In this document: piece by piece, positions 7,993-14,467 of the stretch
Layout of the letters: each line of letters starts with the position of its first letter
Numbering within the stretch: the stretch's first letter is position 1
DNA from: Calditrichota bacterium
Lineage (GTDB): Bacteria > Calditrichota > Calditrichia > RBG-13-44-9
Assembly (NCBI GenBank): GCA_024276455.1
Contig: JAJRXE010000533.1
Location: 1-14,842, forward strand
Direction of reading: 5' to 3'
Length of the DNA: 14,842 nucleotides
The notes under the pieces: model-generated
Databases searched by the model: none
Told to the model about the DNA's origin: nothing
The model's input: only the letters and a program-made list of their open reading frames with translations
Made by a program: the position numbers and the translations under genes

Positions 7993-9267
7993 ATGCAGAA
8001 AATAAAATTTTTATCTCTGTTTATCATTCCGTTTGTCCTGCTCCTTTCCTGCGGCAAAGATTCCACGGAGCCGGAAACCAAAACCATTACCATGACGTTG
8101 AGTCTAAATTCTCTGAATTTTGGGAACGTTGTTGTGGGCGCGTCCAAAGATTCCACTTTTACAATTGCCAACGAGGCCGGATCTTCCGCCAATTTGAGCG
8201 GAACGGTTCAGGTAAGCGGAGACGAATTTTCGCTGCTGAATTCCGGCGACTTCGACCTTTCGCCGGGAGCTTCCAAAACGTTCACCATTCGTTTCACTCC
8301 TGCCAGCGCCCAAAGCGCCACCGGCAACCTGGAAATCAGTCACAATGCCACCAACGAAAAAAGCCCTTTGACGATTACGTTAAGCGGGAATGGGGCTTCG
8401 CCCATTGCCTTTACGGTTTCTACCACTCAACTTGACTTCGGGGTCGTACCGGAGGGTCAATTCGTGCAGGACACGGTTGTTATTCAGAACGAGGCGACTT
8501 CCCGGGGTGCGCTGACCGGATCGCTGACGGTGAGCGGAAGCGGGTTCGAACTGGTTAACGCCAGTAGCTCCTTTTCGCTGGCGCCAGGAGCCAGGTTGGA
8601 GATCGTGATTGGCTTCACCCCCGGAGCAGACAACGATTACAGCGGCATTCTCTCCATTGCACATAACGCCGATCTGCAATCCAGTCCGGTGCAGGTGGTT
8701 TTAAAAGGGAGCAAAGATCGCAGTCTGGAAGTGGCCCAACTGATTCGTGACGGTTGGAATCTTTTTCAGCAGCAAGACTACGCAGGGGCGCGCACGGAAT
8801 TCGCCAACGCTCAACTGATTGTGTTTAACAAACCCACTTACGACAGTCTGCAATCAGAGGTAGAAAATGGTTTGGGATGGTGCACCACCTATCTGGGGCA
8901 ATACGCCACCGCTCTCAATCAATTTAATCTGGTGTTCAATCACGATCCAAATGGCATCAGCCTTTTAACCCGGACCTACGCTGCCGCCGGCGCCACTCTG
9001 GCCGCATACTCGAACAACGATTACCAGACCGCGATTCGCAACGCCCTGGACGTGCTGGATGACGATCCGGTATTTGAATCCTTCCCTTACGATCCCACGG
9101 TGACGGCGGCCAGGATTCGTTTGATTCTGGTGCAATCGTACTACAGTGTGGGAGATTTCGAGAATGCCGCCGCCCAGCTGGATATTCTCGATCCGAACGG
9201 CGCCCCGCATTCCACCGATCCGGCCATTCTCTTACAACAAATTCAGCAGGTTGCCGGATCCCTCTAA
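7993..9267 (+). CDS. Lipoprotein with two HYDIN/ASPM-type Ig-like domains and TPR-like tail
   Basis: A 424-residue lipoprotein. Seen: signal peptide and clear lipobox LLSC with Cys20 as the lipidated residue; two tandem Ig-like domains at about 36-133 and 138-239. Each has the pattern 'LNFGNVVVGASKDSTFTI...FTP...GNLEISHNA...PLTITLSGNG', typical of choice-of-anchor D / ASPM-SPD2-Hydin (ASH) domains. The remainder, about 245-410, is helical with TPR-like helices (GWNLFQQQDYAGARTEFANAQ, LGQYATALNQFNLVF, YYSVGDFENAAAQLDILDP). GAGGAG 6 bases before the ATG supports the start. It lies 16 bases after the peptidase gene, so it is probably the last gene of that operon. Binding to surface or exported partners is likely from the domains; a specific role is not visible. 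Confidence 0.85.
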   Translation: MQKIKFLSLFIIPFVLLLSCGKDSTEPETKTITMTLSLNSLNFGNVVVGASKDSTFTIANEAGSSANLSGTVQVSGDEFSLLNSGDFDLSPGASKTFTIRFTPASAQSATGNLEISHNATNEKSPLTITLSGNGASPIAFTVSTTQLDFGVVPEGQFVQDTVVIQNEATSRGALTGSLTVSGSGFELVNASSSFSLAPGARLEIVIGFTPGADNDYSGILSIAHNADLQSSPVQVVLKGSKDRSLEVAQLIRDGWNLFQQQDYAGARTEFANAQLIVFNKPTYDSLQSEVENGLGWCTTYLGQYATALNQFNLVFNHDPNGISLLTRTYAAAGATLAAYSNNDYQTAIRNALDVLDDDPVFESFPYDPTVTAARIRLILVQSYYSVGDFENAAAQLDILDPNGAPHSTDPAILLQQIQQVAGSL

Positions 9268-9311
9268 AACAAGCGATTCTCTTCGCCGAAATCGAGTTCA
9301 AAAAAAGAAAA

Positions 9312-9347
9312 GCTCCTGTTTCTCGCTGGAAACGGGAGCTTTTTTTT
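9312..9347. terminator. Bidirectional rho-independent terminator between converging operons
   Basis: An 11-bp stem (GCTCCTGTTTC at 9312-9322 with GAAACGGGAGC at 9329-9339, one G-T pair) with a 6-base loop is followed by eight T at 9340-9347. An A-rich run at 9301-9311 gives a T-rich tail on the other strand. It lies 45 bases after the lipoprotein stop and about 65 bases after the minus-strand PilZ stop, so it can end both transcripts. Confidence 0.9.
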
Positions 9348-9404
9348 GGGGTGAAATCCTTTACCGGTCTGTGTTTTCTGCAAACCACAATTGCCGCGAA
9401 TCAA

Positions 9405-9743
9405 TCAGGGATGCAGAATTTCCGGATATTTAGACGCCAGTTTTTGAACCACCGCCTCATCGATTTCCTCAAACTCGATGCCGATATAGTAAAGATCCTC
9501 CTGAGCCTTTTCGATATGGCGAACCTGTCCCATCACATCGATGACTTCATCTTCCACCGCCAGATGTAATTTGACCTCTGCTTGTTCCGGAAAAGGTTCC
9601 CGATTTTCCATCCGAACCCCTTTCCGGCTGAGGTCCCGACTGAGCGCCATCCCCGACATGACAACTTGCCCCTGCTCATTCAGGACATCGTAGGAAATGA
9701 AATGTTGCGCTTCGACCCGGTGAGACGATCTTTGTTCTGCCAT
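9405..9743 (-). CDS. PilZ domain protein (probable c-di-GMP receptor)
   Basis: A 112-residue single-domain PilZ protein. Seen: the c-di-GMP-binding RxxxR motif as RSSHR at residues 5-9 and the second motif (D/N)xSxxG as DLSRKG at 37-42, followed by beta strands and a final helix (EEIDEAVVQKLASKYPE). Both motifs are intact, so binding of cyclic di-GMP is expected from family knowledge. The start ATG overlaps the upstream stop by one base (TAATG), with GAGGAA 5 bases before it, a usual sign of coupled translation. It is the last gene of the operon that carries mannose-1-phosphate guanylyltransferase, so control of polysaccharide production, motility or surface attachment is a reasonable inference. 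The direct target is not visible. Confidence 0.9.
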   Translation of the reverse strand: MAEQRSSHRVEAQHFISYDVLNEQGQVVMSGMALSRDLSRKGVRMENREPFPEQAEVKLHLAVEDEVIDVMGQVRHIEKAQEDLYYIGIEFEEIDEAVVQKLASKYPEILHP

Positions 9744-10069
9744 TAGAATTCCTCAACCATTAATCCTTTTTCCATTAAAATATTCTTTAAACGGGGCGGT
9801 AAATAAAAATCCCCCTCGTTAACGTTTGGTATTTCGCTGAGAATCAACTGAATATTCTGCTCCAGATTATTCTTTTTGTTCAAGAATATCATCGGCTTCC
9901 CATTTACCAAACAAAACCCTCCCTGGAAATTCCCTTTTTCCCAGCGGACTTCCAGCCCATTTTTCTCCAGCCAGGCACATAATTCGTCAAACAGCCGCTG
10001 GTGTTCCGGATTGATTTTCGGTTTCGGCGTCTTTTTCTTAAACCGTTTAGATGTATTCATCGAGACCAT
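9743..10069 (-). CDS. Conserved-looking small cytosolic protein of unknown function
   Basis: A 108-residue protein that I cannot name. Seen: a very basic N-terminus (KRFKKKTPKPK, residues 8-18), a helix (PEHQRLFDELCAWLEKNGLEV), a beta-like middle (WEKGNFQGGFCLVNGKPMIFLNKKNNLEQ, residues about 43-71) and a C-terminal helix after YLPPRLKNILMEKG. No signal peptide or membrane segment is present. The GGFCLVNGKPMIFLNK pattern gives the impression of a conserved family in this group of phyla, but that is recollection, not a search. The start overlaps the end of the guanylyltransferase gene by 23 bases; a second ATG three codons later (10060) is equally possible, since neither has a strong ribosome binding site. 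The end overlaps the PilZ start by one base. Tight packing argues that it is translated. Confidence 0.82.
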   Translation of the reverse strand: MVSMNTSKRFKKKTPKPKINPEHQRLFDELCAWLEKNGLEVRWEKGNFQGGFCLVNGKPMIFLNKKNNLEQNIQLILSEIPNVNEGDFYLPPRLKNILMEKGLMVEEF

Positions 10070-11126
10070 TTTTCTTCAAAATCTCCACCACATCTTTCAC
10101 TTCCTGGGTTCGGGACTTCTTACTGACCAGCAACGCATCCCCGGTATCCACCACCACAATTCCTCGCACACCCACCAATGCCACCACCTTCCCCGGGGCG
10201 TACACGTAATTCTCCCGGGAAGCAATCTGCACCAGATGATGATAATCGCCGGCATTCTTATTCTCATCCTTGGGGGCAATGTTGTACACTTCTTCCCAGC
10301 TTCCCACATCGCTCCATCCCATGTCGGTCGGAATCACGAACACCTGCCGGGCGGTTTGCATGACTCCGTAGTCAATGGAAATTCCCCGAATCCGGCGGTA
10401 CACATTTTCCACCTTCGCCTCGTATTCCGGGGTTCCGATGGTTTTACGAATTTCTTCCAATCCTTCGGATAGCTCCGGCAGTTTTTCTTCGATTTCTTTC
10501 AAAATGGTAGATGTTTTCCAGATAAACATGCCACTATTCCAGTAGAAATCCCCGCTTTCCAGAAAACGAACCGCCGTGTCGTAATTCGGTTTTTCTGCGA
10601 ACGTTTTTACTTTGTAAATGTCGTGGTCGTTAAAAGAAGCGACCTTCTCGCCCCGCTGAATGTAACCATAACCGGTAGCCGGCTTGTCGGGATGAATGCC
10701 CAGGGTTACCAAGCCGTCCTGTTCGGCCACAAAATTTGCCGCATACGTAATTACCTTCTGGAACTCCGCCACATTCTGAATCAGATGATCGGCCGGAAGC
10801 ACCACCATAACGCTGTCCGGCTCCATTTGCTGCAAATTAACGGCTGCCAACCCGATGCAGGGGGCTGTATTCCTTCCGTAAGGTTCCAGAATAAAATTCT
10901 CGTCCTTTAGTTCCGGGATCTGCTCTGCAATCAGATCTTTTTGCACCACATTGGTGACCACAAAAATACGATCGGGCGCCACCAGTCCTTCCAATCGCTG
11001 GTAGGTATTCTGGATCAACGTTTGATGATCGAATATATTGAGAACCTGCTTGGGTTGTCGCGAACGGCTGCGAGGCCAAAAACGGGTCCCAACTCCACCA
11101 GCCATTAACACCGCATACATCTTCAT
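10047..11126 (-). CDS. manC: Mannose-1-phosphate guanylyltransferase (GDP-mannose pyrophosphorylase)
   Basis: A 359-residue cytosolic enzyme that makes GDP-mannose from mannose 1-phosphate and GTP, feeding mannosylation and polysaccharides. Seen: the nucleotide-binding signature GGVGTRFWPRSR at residues 10-21 followed by PKQ at 25-27; EPYGRNTAP at 81-89; LPADH at 110-114; GYGYI at 152-156; the FAEKP substrate motif at 176-180; WNSGMF at 196-201; DYGVMQ at 252-257; GWSDVGSW at 270-277. The length fits the single-function short form; no C-terminal phosphomannose isomerase cupin is present. AGGAGG lies 8 bases before the ATG inside the end of the TPR gene, and only one base separates the two genes. 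A second ATG two codons in (11120) is a possible start. Assignment is very secure; the symbol manC is used by function and could be named differently in this lineage. Confidence 0.95.
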   Translation of the reverse strand: MKMYAVLMAGGVGTRFWPRSRSRQPKQVLNIFDHQTLIQNTYQRLEGLVAPDRIFVVTNVVQKDLIAEQIPELKDENFILEPYGRNTAPCIGLAAVNLQQMEPDSVMVVLPADHLIQNVAEFQKVITYAANFVAEQDGLVTLGIHPDKPATGYGYIQRGEKVASFNDHDIYKVKTFAEKPNYDTAVRFLESGDFYWNSGMFIWKTSTILKEIEEKLPELSEGLEEIRKTIGTPEYEAKVENVYRRIRGISIDYGVMQTARQVFVIPTDMGWSDVGSWEEVYNIAPKDENKNAGDYHHLVQIASRENYVYAPGKVVALVGVRGIVVVDTGDALLVSKKSRTQEVKDVVEILKKNGLDEYI

Positions 11127-11127
11127 C

Positions 11128-12081
11128 TCATTTTCCTCCTGCTTCCATACCTTTCTGTTCCAGTTGCTGGAATTCTTTCTCCCGTTGTCGTACCAGATAG
11201 TGATTCGGATTCACTTTTTTCATCAGCGCCAGAATTTGAGCGGCACTTCGATAATCCTTCTGATGCAAATAGGTGTCCACCAGATTCGCCATGGCAATGA
11301 GGTAATCAGGCCGCAACTGAATGGCTTTCTGGTAATGAGCAATTGCTTTCTGATATTCCTGAACAGAATCCAGAATGTAACCGGCATTGTTGTGTGCCGG
11401 GGGATAATCGGGATTGATATCCAGTGCTTTTTTCAAACAATAAACCGCACTATCGGTTAAACCGTAATAATAATAGGCCACTCCTAAATTATTCCAGGCT
11501 TCCACATAATTGGAATCCAAGCGGAGGGCCTCTCGATAATAGCGAATTTTAAGCTCCAGACTATCCACATTGGCGGCCTGTTCAACCAGTTCAAAAGCGC
11601 GGAAGGGAAGTTTGTGCTCAACAATTTTTTGGGTGGTTTCCAGATTGGTTTTTGCTTTGTCGTAATAGGGATTGATTTCCAGCGATTTGCGAAAATTGGG
11701 CAGGGCTGCTTCGTAGTCCCCTTTCAGAAAATACATGTATCCCAGATTATTCCAGGCCTGGTAATACTCCGGATTCAGTTCTACCGCCTGGCGAAATTCC
11801 ACGATGGCGCTGTCCAGATGGCCCAGTCGGTGGTAAGCCAGTCCGGCAAAATTATGGACCTCAGCATCTTCCGGAATGATTTCCAGAGCCTGCTGCCATT
11901 TGTTTACCGCCGCCTGGTAATTTTCGTTCTTATAGTAATCGATCCCGTCCGCCACATAATTTTCCGCCTCAATTGCCCGGGCTTCGCTAGTCTCTGGTTC
12001 GGACACGGGCGGTTTTTCCTTCCGGAAAGCCGGGGTGCAACTTAAAAAAAGAAAAAGAAATATTAATAGTTTTTTTAACAT
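11128..12081 (-). CDS. TPR-repeat lipoprotein
   Basis: A 317-residue lipoprotein. Seen: signal peptide with lipobox LFLSC (Cys15), a short acidic and proline-rich linker (residues 16-40), then six or seven tetratricopeptide repeats: about 41-72, 75-106, 109-140, a degenerate one at 160-190, 193-226, 227-260 and 261-294. Typical TPR residues are present, for example AWNNLGYMYFLKGDYEAALPNF and AHYQKAIQLRPDY. TPR lipoproteins usually act as assembly or binding scaffolds at a membrane. Here the gene heads the operon with the GDP-mannose enzyme and PilZ protein, so a role in polysaccharide export or surface assembly is a reasonable but unproven inference. Only AAGAAA precedes the ATG as a weak ribosome binding site. 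The last codons carry the strong AGGAGG used by the next gene. Confidence 0.9.
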   Translation of the reverse strand: MLKKLLIFLFLFLSCTPAFRKEKPPVSEPETSEARAIEAENYVADGIDYYKNENYQAAVNKWQQALEIIPEDAEVHNFAGLAYHRLGHLDSAIVEFRQAVELNPEYYQAWNNLGYMYFLKGDYEAALPNFRKSLEINPYYDKAKTNLETTQKIVEHKLPFRAFELVEQAANVDSLELKIRYYREALRLDSNYVEAWNNLGVAYYYYGLTDSAVYCLKKALDINPDYPPAHNNAGYILDSVQEYQKAIAHYQKAIQLRPDYLIAMANLVDTYLHQKDYRSAAQILALMKKVNPNHYLVRQREKEFQQLEQKGMEAGGK

Positions 12082-12116
12082 AATTTTCTTGATTAACGCT
12101 TATTTAACTTTAAATG

Positions 12117-12145
12117 AATTTACGGAAAGACCCGGAATTTTTCAA
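12117..12145 (-). promoter_or_regulatory. Possible sigma70-type promoter for the TPR/ManC/PilZ operon
   Basis: On the minus strand TTGAAA at 12145-12140 (five of six of -35) is followed after 17 bases by TAAATT at 12122-12117 (four of six of -10). Transcription would start about 30 bases before the ATG at 12081. The match is modest in an AT-rich stretch, so this is tentative. Confidence 0.3.
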
Positions 12146-12369
12146 GCCAAATCGACATAATGATATTCGGAAATTTTTGAGATATCTTAACCGGAATTCC
12201 TACCGAAACAGTTGTCAGCACACAATAATCAGGAGATTTCCCCCAAAAACCAGTGTCCCTTAAAGGACCAAAAAAGGACATTCGCTCTTATTTTACTGTA
12301 GATGAGTGAAACCCAGATTGCAGTGCCATTCCGACAAGGCAGACCGCAGAGGCACCCTCTGTCCGGGAA

Positions 12370-12405
12370 AATTACCCCGGGGGACAGTGCCCCTCCGGGG
12401 TAATT
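12370..12405. repeat. Perfect 11-bp inverted repeat (GC-rich hairpin)
   Basis: AATTACCCCGG at 12370-12380 pairs exactly with CCGGGGTAATT at 12395-12405. Inside the loop GGG at 12381-12383 can pair further with CCC near 12391-12393, giving a stem of about 14 pairs. Outer segments GCCATT (12325-12330) and AATGGC (12408-12413) are also complementary, enclosing about 90 bases. It lies about 60 bases after the stop of the minus-strand lipoprotein gene, so it could act as its terminator. However, it lacks a clean T-run on either strand, so a repeat element or structured RNA is as likely. Confidence 0.7.
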
Positions 12406-12466
12406 GCAATGGCTCCAGTCAAATTCTATTTTTTTAATCCATATGATGCGTGTTTGAATGAACCTT

Positions 12467-13066
12467 TTACGATTCAAACTTCAAGCTTTTCACAAACTCC
12501 ATGAAAGCTGTTTTCCAGCGGTCGATGGTGGGTTGGGGGCCCACCGCTTTAAAGAACCAGGGACCGTTTGGGGCTTCGGCAATGGCCGCCAGCATGGCGT
12601 AACCAGGAAGTTCTTCACCATGGGCATCGGTCATCATGGCACGGGATTTCAGGAATGTCCCGGTCACGTACACCACTGTGACCGGCATTCCGTTTACCGT
12701 TAATTCATCCCGCTTTATATGCTCTTCCGTGGGACTTCCATCCGGTTGCACAAACTGCCCATACCAACGGTTCAAATTGTCCTCCACCTTACCCCCGGAA
12801 CCCGGGAAATAGAACACAGCCAGAACCGCGCTGTCGTTTCCTTCCTCGCCCGGCAACATGAATTCCCCCAGCCGCATCTGGCTCCGTGGTTGGTGCTTTT
12901 GCCACCCTTCCGGCACCTTAAAAACCATTTTCCCCGACGGCGAAACAATCTCCTGCGTGGTGGTTTTGCCGGGCTCCGGAACCGCTTTTTCTTTTTTACT
13001 GCAACCCAAAATGAGTAAAAACACCAGTATTGCCACTGCACTAAACTTCAAATGTGACCGCATCAT
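12467..13066 (-). CDS. Lipoprotein of unknown function
   Basis: About 199 residues. A longer frame opens at 13105, but GGAGG at 13076-13072 lies 5 bases before the ATG at 13066 (8 before a second ATG at 13063), and the signal peptide then begins properly (MMRSHLKF, hydrophobic stretch, lipobox LILGC with Cys22). The mature part has a short KKEKAVPEPGK linker and one globular domain: SPSGKMVFKVPEGWQKHQP, RLGEFMLPG, AVLAVFYFPGSGGKVEDNLNRWYGQF, VNGMPVTVVYVTGTF, GYAMLAAIAEAPNGPWFFKAVGP and a final helix ending in KSLKF. I recall similar proteins in Planctomycetota and proteobacteria annotated only as hypothetical; the fold is faintly PsbP-like. It appears to be a single-gene unit transcribed away from gap. 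Function is unknown. Confidence 0.85.
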   Translation of the reverse strand: MMRSHLKFSAVAILVFLLILGCSKKEKAVPEPGKTTTQEIVSPSGKMVFKVPEGWQKHQPRSQMRLGEFMLPGEEGNDSAVLAVFYFPGSGGKVEDNLNRWYGQFVQPDGSPTEEHIKRDELTVNGMPVTVVYVTGTFLKSRAMMTDAHGEELPGYAMLAAIAEAPNGPWFFKAVGPQPTIDRWKTAFMEFVKSLKFES

Positions 13067-13071
13067 GTAAA

Positions 13072-13076
13072 CCTCC
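13072..13076 (-). promoter_or_regulatory. Ribosome binding site that decides the start of the unknown lipoprotein
   Basis: GGAGG read on the minus strand, 5 bases before the ATG at 13066 and 8 before the ATG at 13063. It lies inside the longer frame that opens at 13105, which argues against the longer start. Confidence 0.75.
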
Positions 13077-13253
13077 AAATTTATGAAATGAAAAAAGCCG
13101 GACAATACGCCAGCTGACCCTTAACCCTTTAAGATTCATTTCCAGAATATACACAGGAAATTCTGCCAGCGGAATGCAAATTTCAGATGACCTGGAGGAA
13201 TTTGCCCTTTCGGCGGGATTCGCAAAAACTTTCACAAATACCCACAAAATCCC

Positions 13254-13282
13254 TTGCCAATACTGGCAATAGTTTTTATATT
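13254..13282 (+). promoter_or_regulatory. Candidate gap-pgk promoter with a palindromic operator over the -35 box
   Basis: TTGCCA at 13254-13259 (five of six of -35) and TATATT at 13277-13282 (five of six of -10) are exactly 17 bases apart. The -35 box is one arm of a perfect palindrome, TTGCCA-ATAC-TGGCAA at 13254-13269. A regulator bound there would block or modulate RNA polymerase. A further TGGCAA half-site is at 13309-13314, 45 bases further on. Transcription would begin near 13289. Confidence 0.55.
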
Positions 13283-13399
13283 TCTAGGATTAAATTTTCG
13301 ATATGGTTTGGCAAAAAAGCTTACAATCGCCGACAATCGAGCAGTAAGGAACAAACTAATTGGAATACCAAAAAATAACATAAACCCGAGGAGGACATC

Positions 13400-14140
13400 A
13401 TGGCTGTGAAAGTTGCCATCAACGGATTCGGCCGCATCGGTCGATTGGTTTTCAAAGCATTACAAAATGATTCGGAAGTTGAGATTCTGGCCATTAACGA
13501 TTTAACCGACCCCAAGACACTGGCTCAATTATTGAAATACGACTCCGTCCACGGACGCTACCCGGTTCCGGTGAAAGCGGAAGGTGAGTACCTGATTGCC
13601 GGCGATCGTAAGGTCAAAGTGTACAGCGAGAAAGACCCTTCCCAGCTCCCCTGGAAGGAACTGGGCATCGACATTGTGGTGGAATCCACCGGGGTATTCC
13701 GCAATCGGGAAAAAATGAGCCTGCACCTGCAAGCGGGTGCTAAAAAAGTGGTGTTGACCGCTCCGGCTAAAGGGGAACTGGACAACACGGTAGTCATGGG
13801 GGTGAATGACGATACGTTAAAACCGGAACACAAACTGGTTTCCAATGCCAGTTGTACCACCAACTGTCTGGCGCCGGTGGCGAAGGTGTTGCATGAGACC
13901 TTCGGGATTAAGCGCGGCTGGATGACCACCATTCACGCCTACACCAATGACCAGCGCATCCTGGATTTACCGCATTCTGATCTGCGGCGGGCACGGGCTG
14001 CTGCTGCGAACATTATTCCCACTACCACCGGCGCCGCCAAAGCCACCGGCCTGGTAATCCCTGCCCTGAAGGGTAAATTGGACGGCATTGCCGTGCGGGT
14101 CCCGGTGAGCGACGGCTCCATGGTTGATCTGGTGGCCTAA
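13400..14140 (+). CDS. gap: GAPDH, N-terminal and catalytic part as far as the stop
   Basis: 246 residues. Seen: NAD-binding INGFGRIGR at 7-15; ESTGVF at 95-100; the active site SNASCTTNCLAP at 148-159 with catalytic Cys152; HAYT at 179-182 with the catalytic His179; and the S-loop LPHSDLRRARAAA at 190-202. It ends at VPVSDGSMVDLVA. The final helix and the nicotinamide-contacting Asn are absent, so this fragment alone should not be active. If the stop is real, the product is truncated. Confidence 0.85.
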   Translation: MAVKVAINGFGRIGRLVFKALQNDSEVEILAINDLTDPKTLAQLLKYDSVHGRYPVPVKAEGEYLIAGDRKVKVYSEKDPSQLPWKELGIDIVVESTGVFRNREKMSLHLQAGAKKVVLTAPAKGELDNTVVMGVNDDTLKPEHKLVSNASCTTNCLAPVAKVLHETFGIKRGWMTTIHAYTNDQRILDLPHSDLRRARAAAANIIPTTTGAAKATGLVIPALKGKLDGIAVRVPVSDGSMVDLVA

Positions 14141-14401
<261 letters not shown>

Positions 14402-14408
14402 TACGAAC

Positions 14409-14440
14409 CGCCCCTGCCCACCCCGGCAGGGGCGCTTTTT
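14409..14440 (+). terminator. Rho-independent terminator between gap and pgk
   Basis: A perfect 10-bp stem, CGCCCCTGCC at 14409-14418 with GGCAGGGGCG at 14425-14434, has a 6-base loop and is followed by TTTTT at 14436-14440. It starts 7 bases after the gap stop and ends 27 bases before the pgk ATG. It may end gap transcripts or lower pgk expression by partial read-through; no separate pgk promoter was evident in the 27 bases left. Confidence 0.85.
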
Positions 14441-14467
14441 ATCACCCAAAACTGTGGAGGGACAAGC

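Larger units (their letters stand above)
12082..12466. other. 385-bp intergenic region without a convincing gene
   Basis: No supported coding region. The part near 12082-12200 is AT-rich and holds the possible promoter for the TPR gene. The part at about 12220-12430 is more GC-rich, with several GGAC/GTCC repeats (for example the near-palindrome GTCCCTTAAAGGAC at 12255-12268) and the hairpin described separately. A minus-strand frame of 82 codons crosses it (12229-12477), but it overlaps the end of the lipoprotein gene, has no ribosome binding site and reads like random translation. Confidence 0.6.
13067..13399. other. Divergent intergenic region between lipoprotein gene and gap
   Basis: A 333-bp region with no gene. 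On the gap side it holds the promoter and palindrome at 13254-13282, then a leader of about 110 bases with a direct repeat ACAATCG at 13323-13329 and 13333-13339 (10-base period) and GAGGAGG at 13388-13394 as the gap ribosome binding site. On the lipoprotein side it holds two crossing inverted repeats at 13138-13165 and no clear promoter that I could settle on. Confidence 0.6.

Noticed and set aside
9876..10472. Open frame of 198 codons on the plus strand
   Set aside because: Antisense to manC and the small unknown gene; His/Phe-rich composition typical of a reversed coding strand.
12229..12477. 82-codon minus-strand frame in the intergenic gap
   Set aside because: No ribosome binding site, overlaps the lipoprotein stop, and reads across a hairpin; no protein-like pattern.
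13067..13105. Longer start for the unknown lipoprotein at 13105
   Set aside because: It would place extra residues before the signal peptide, and the strong GGAGG lies inside this extension just before the ATG at 13066.
14138..14140. TAA as a recoded sense codon
   Set aside because: At least eight other genes in the window end with TAA, and no special downstream element for recoding was seen.
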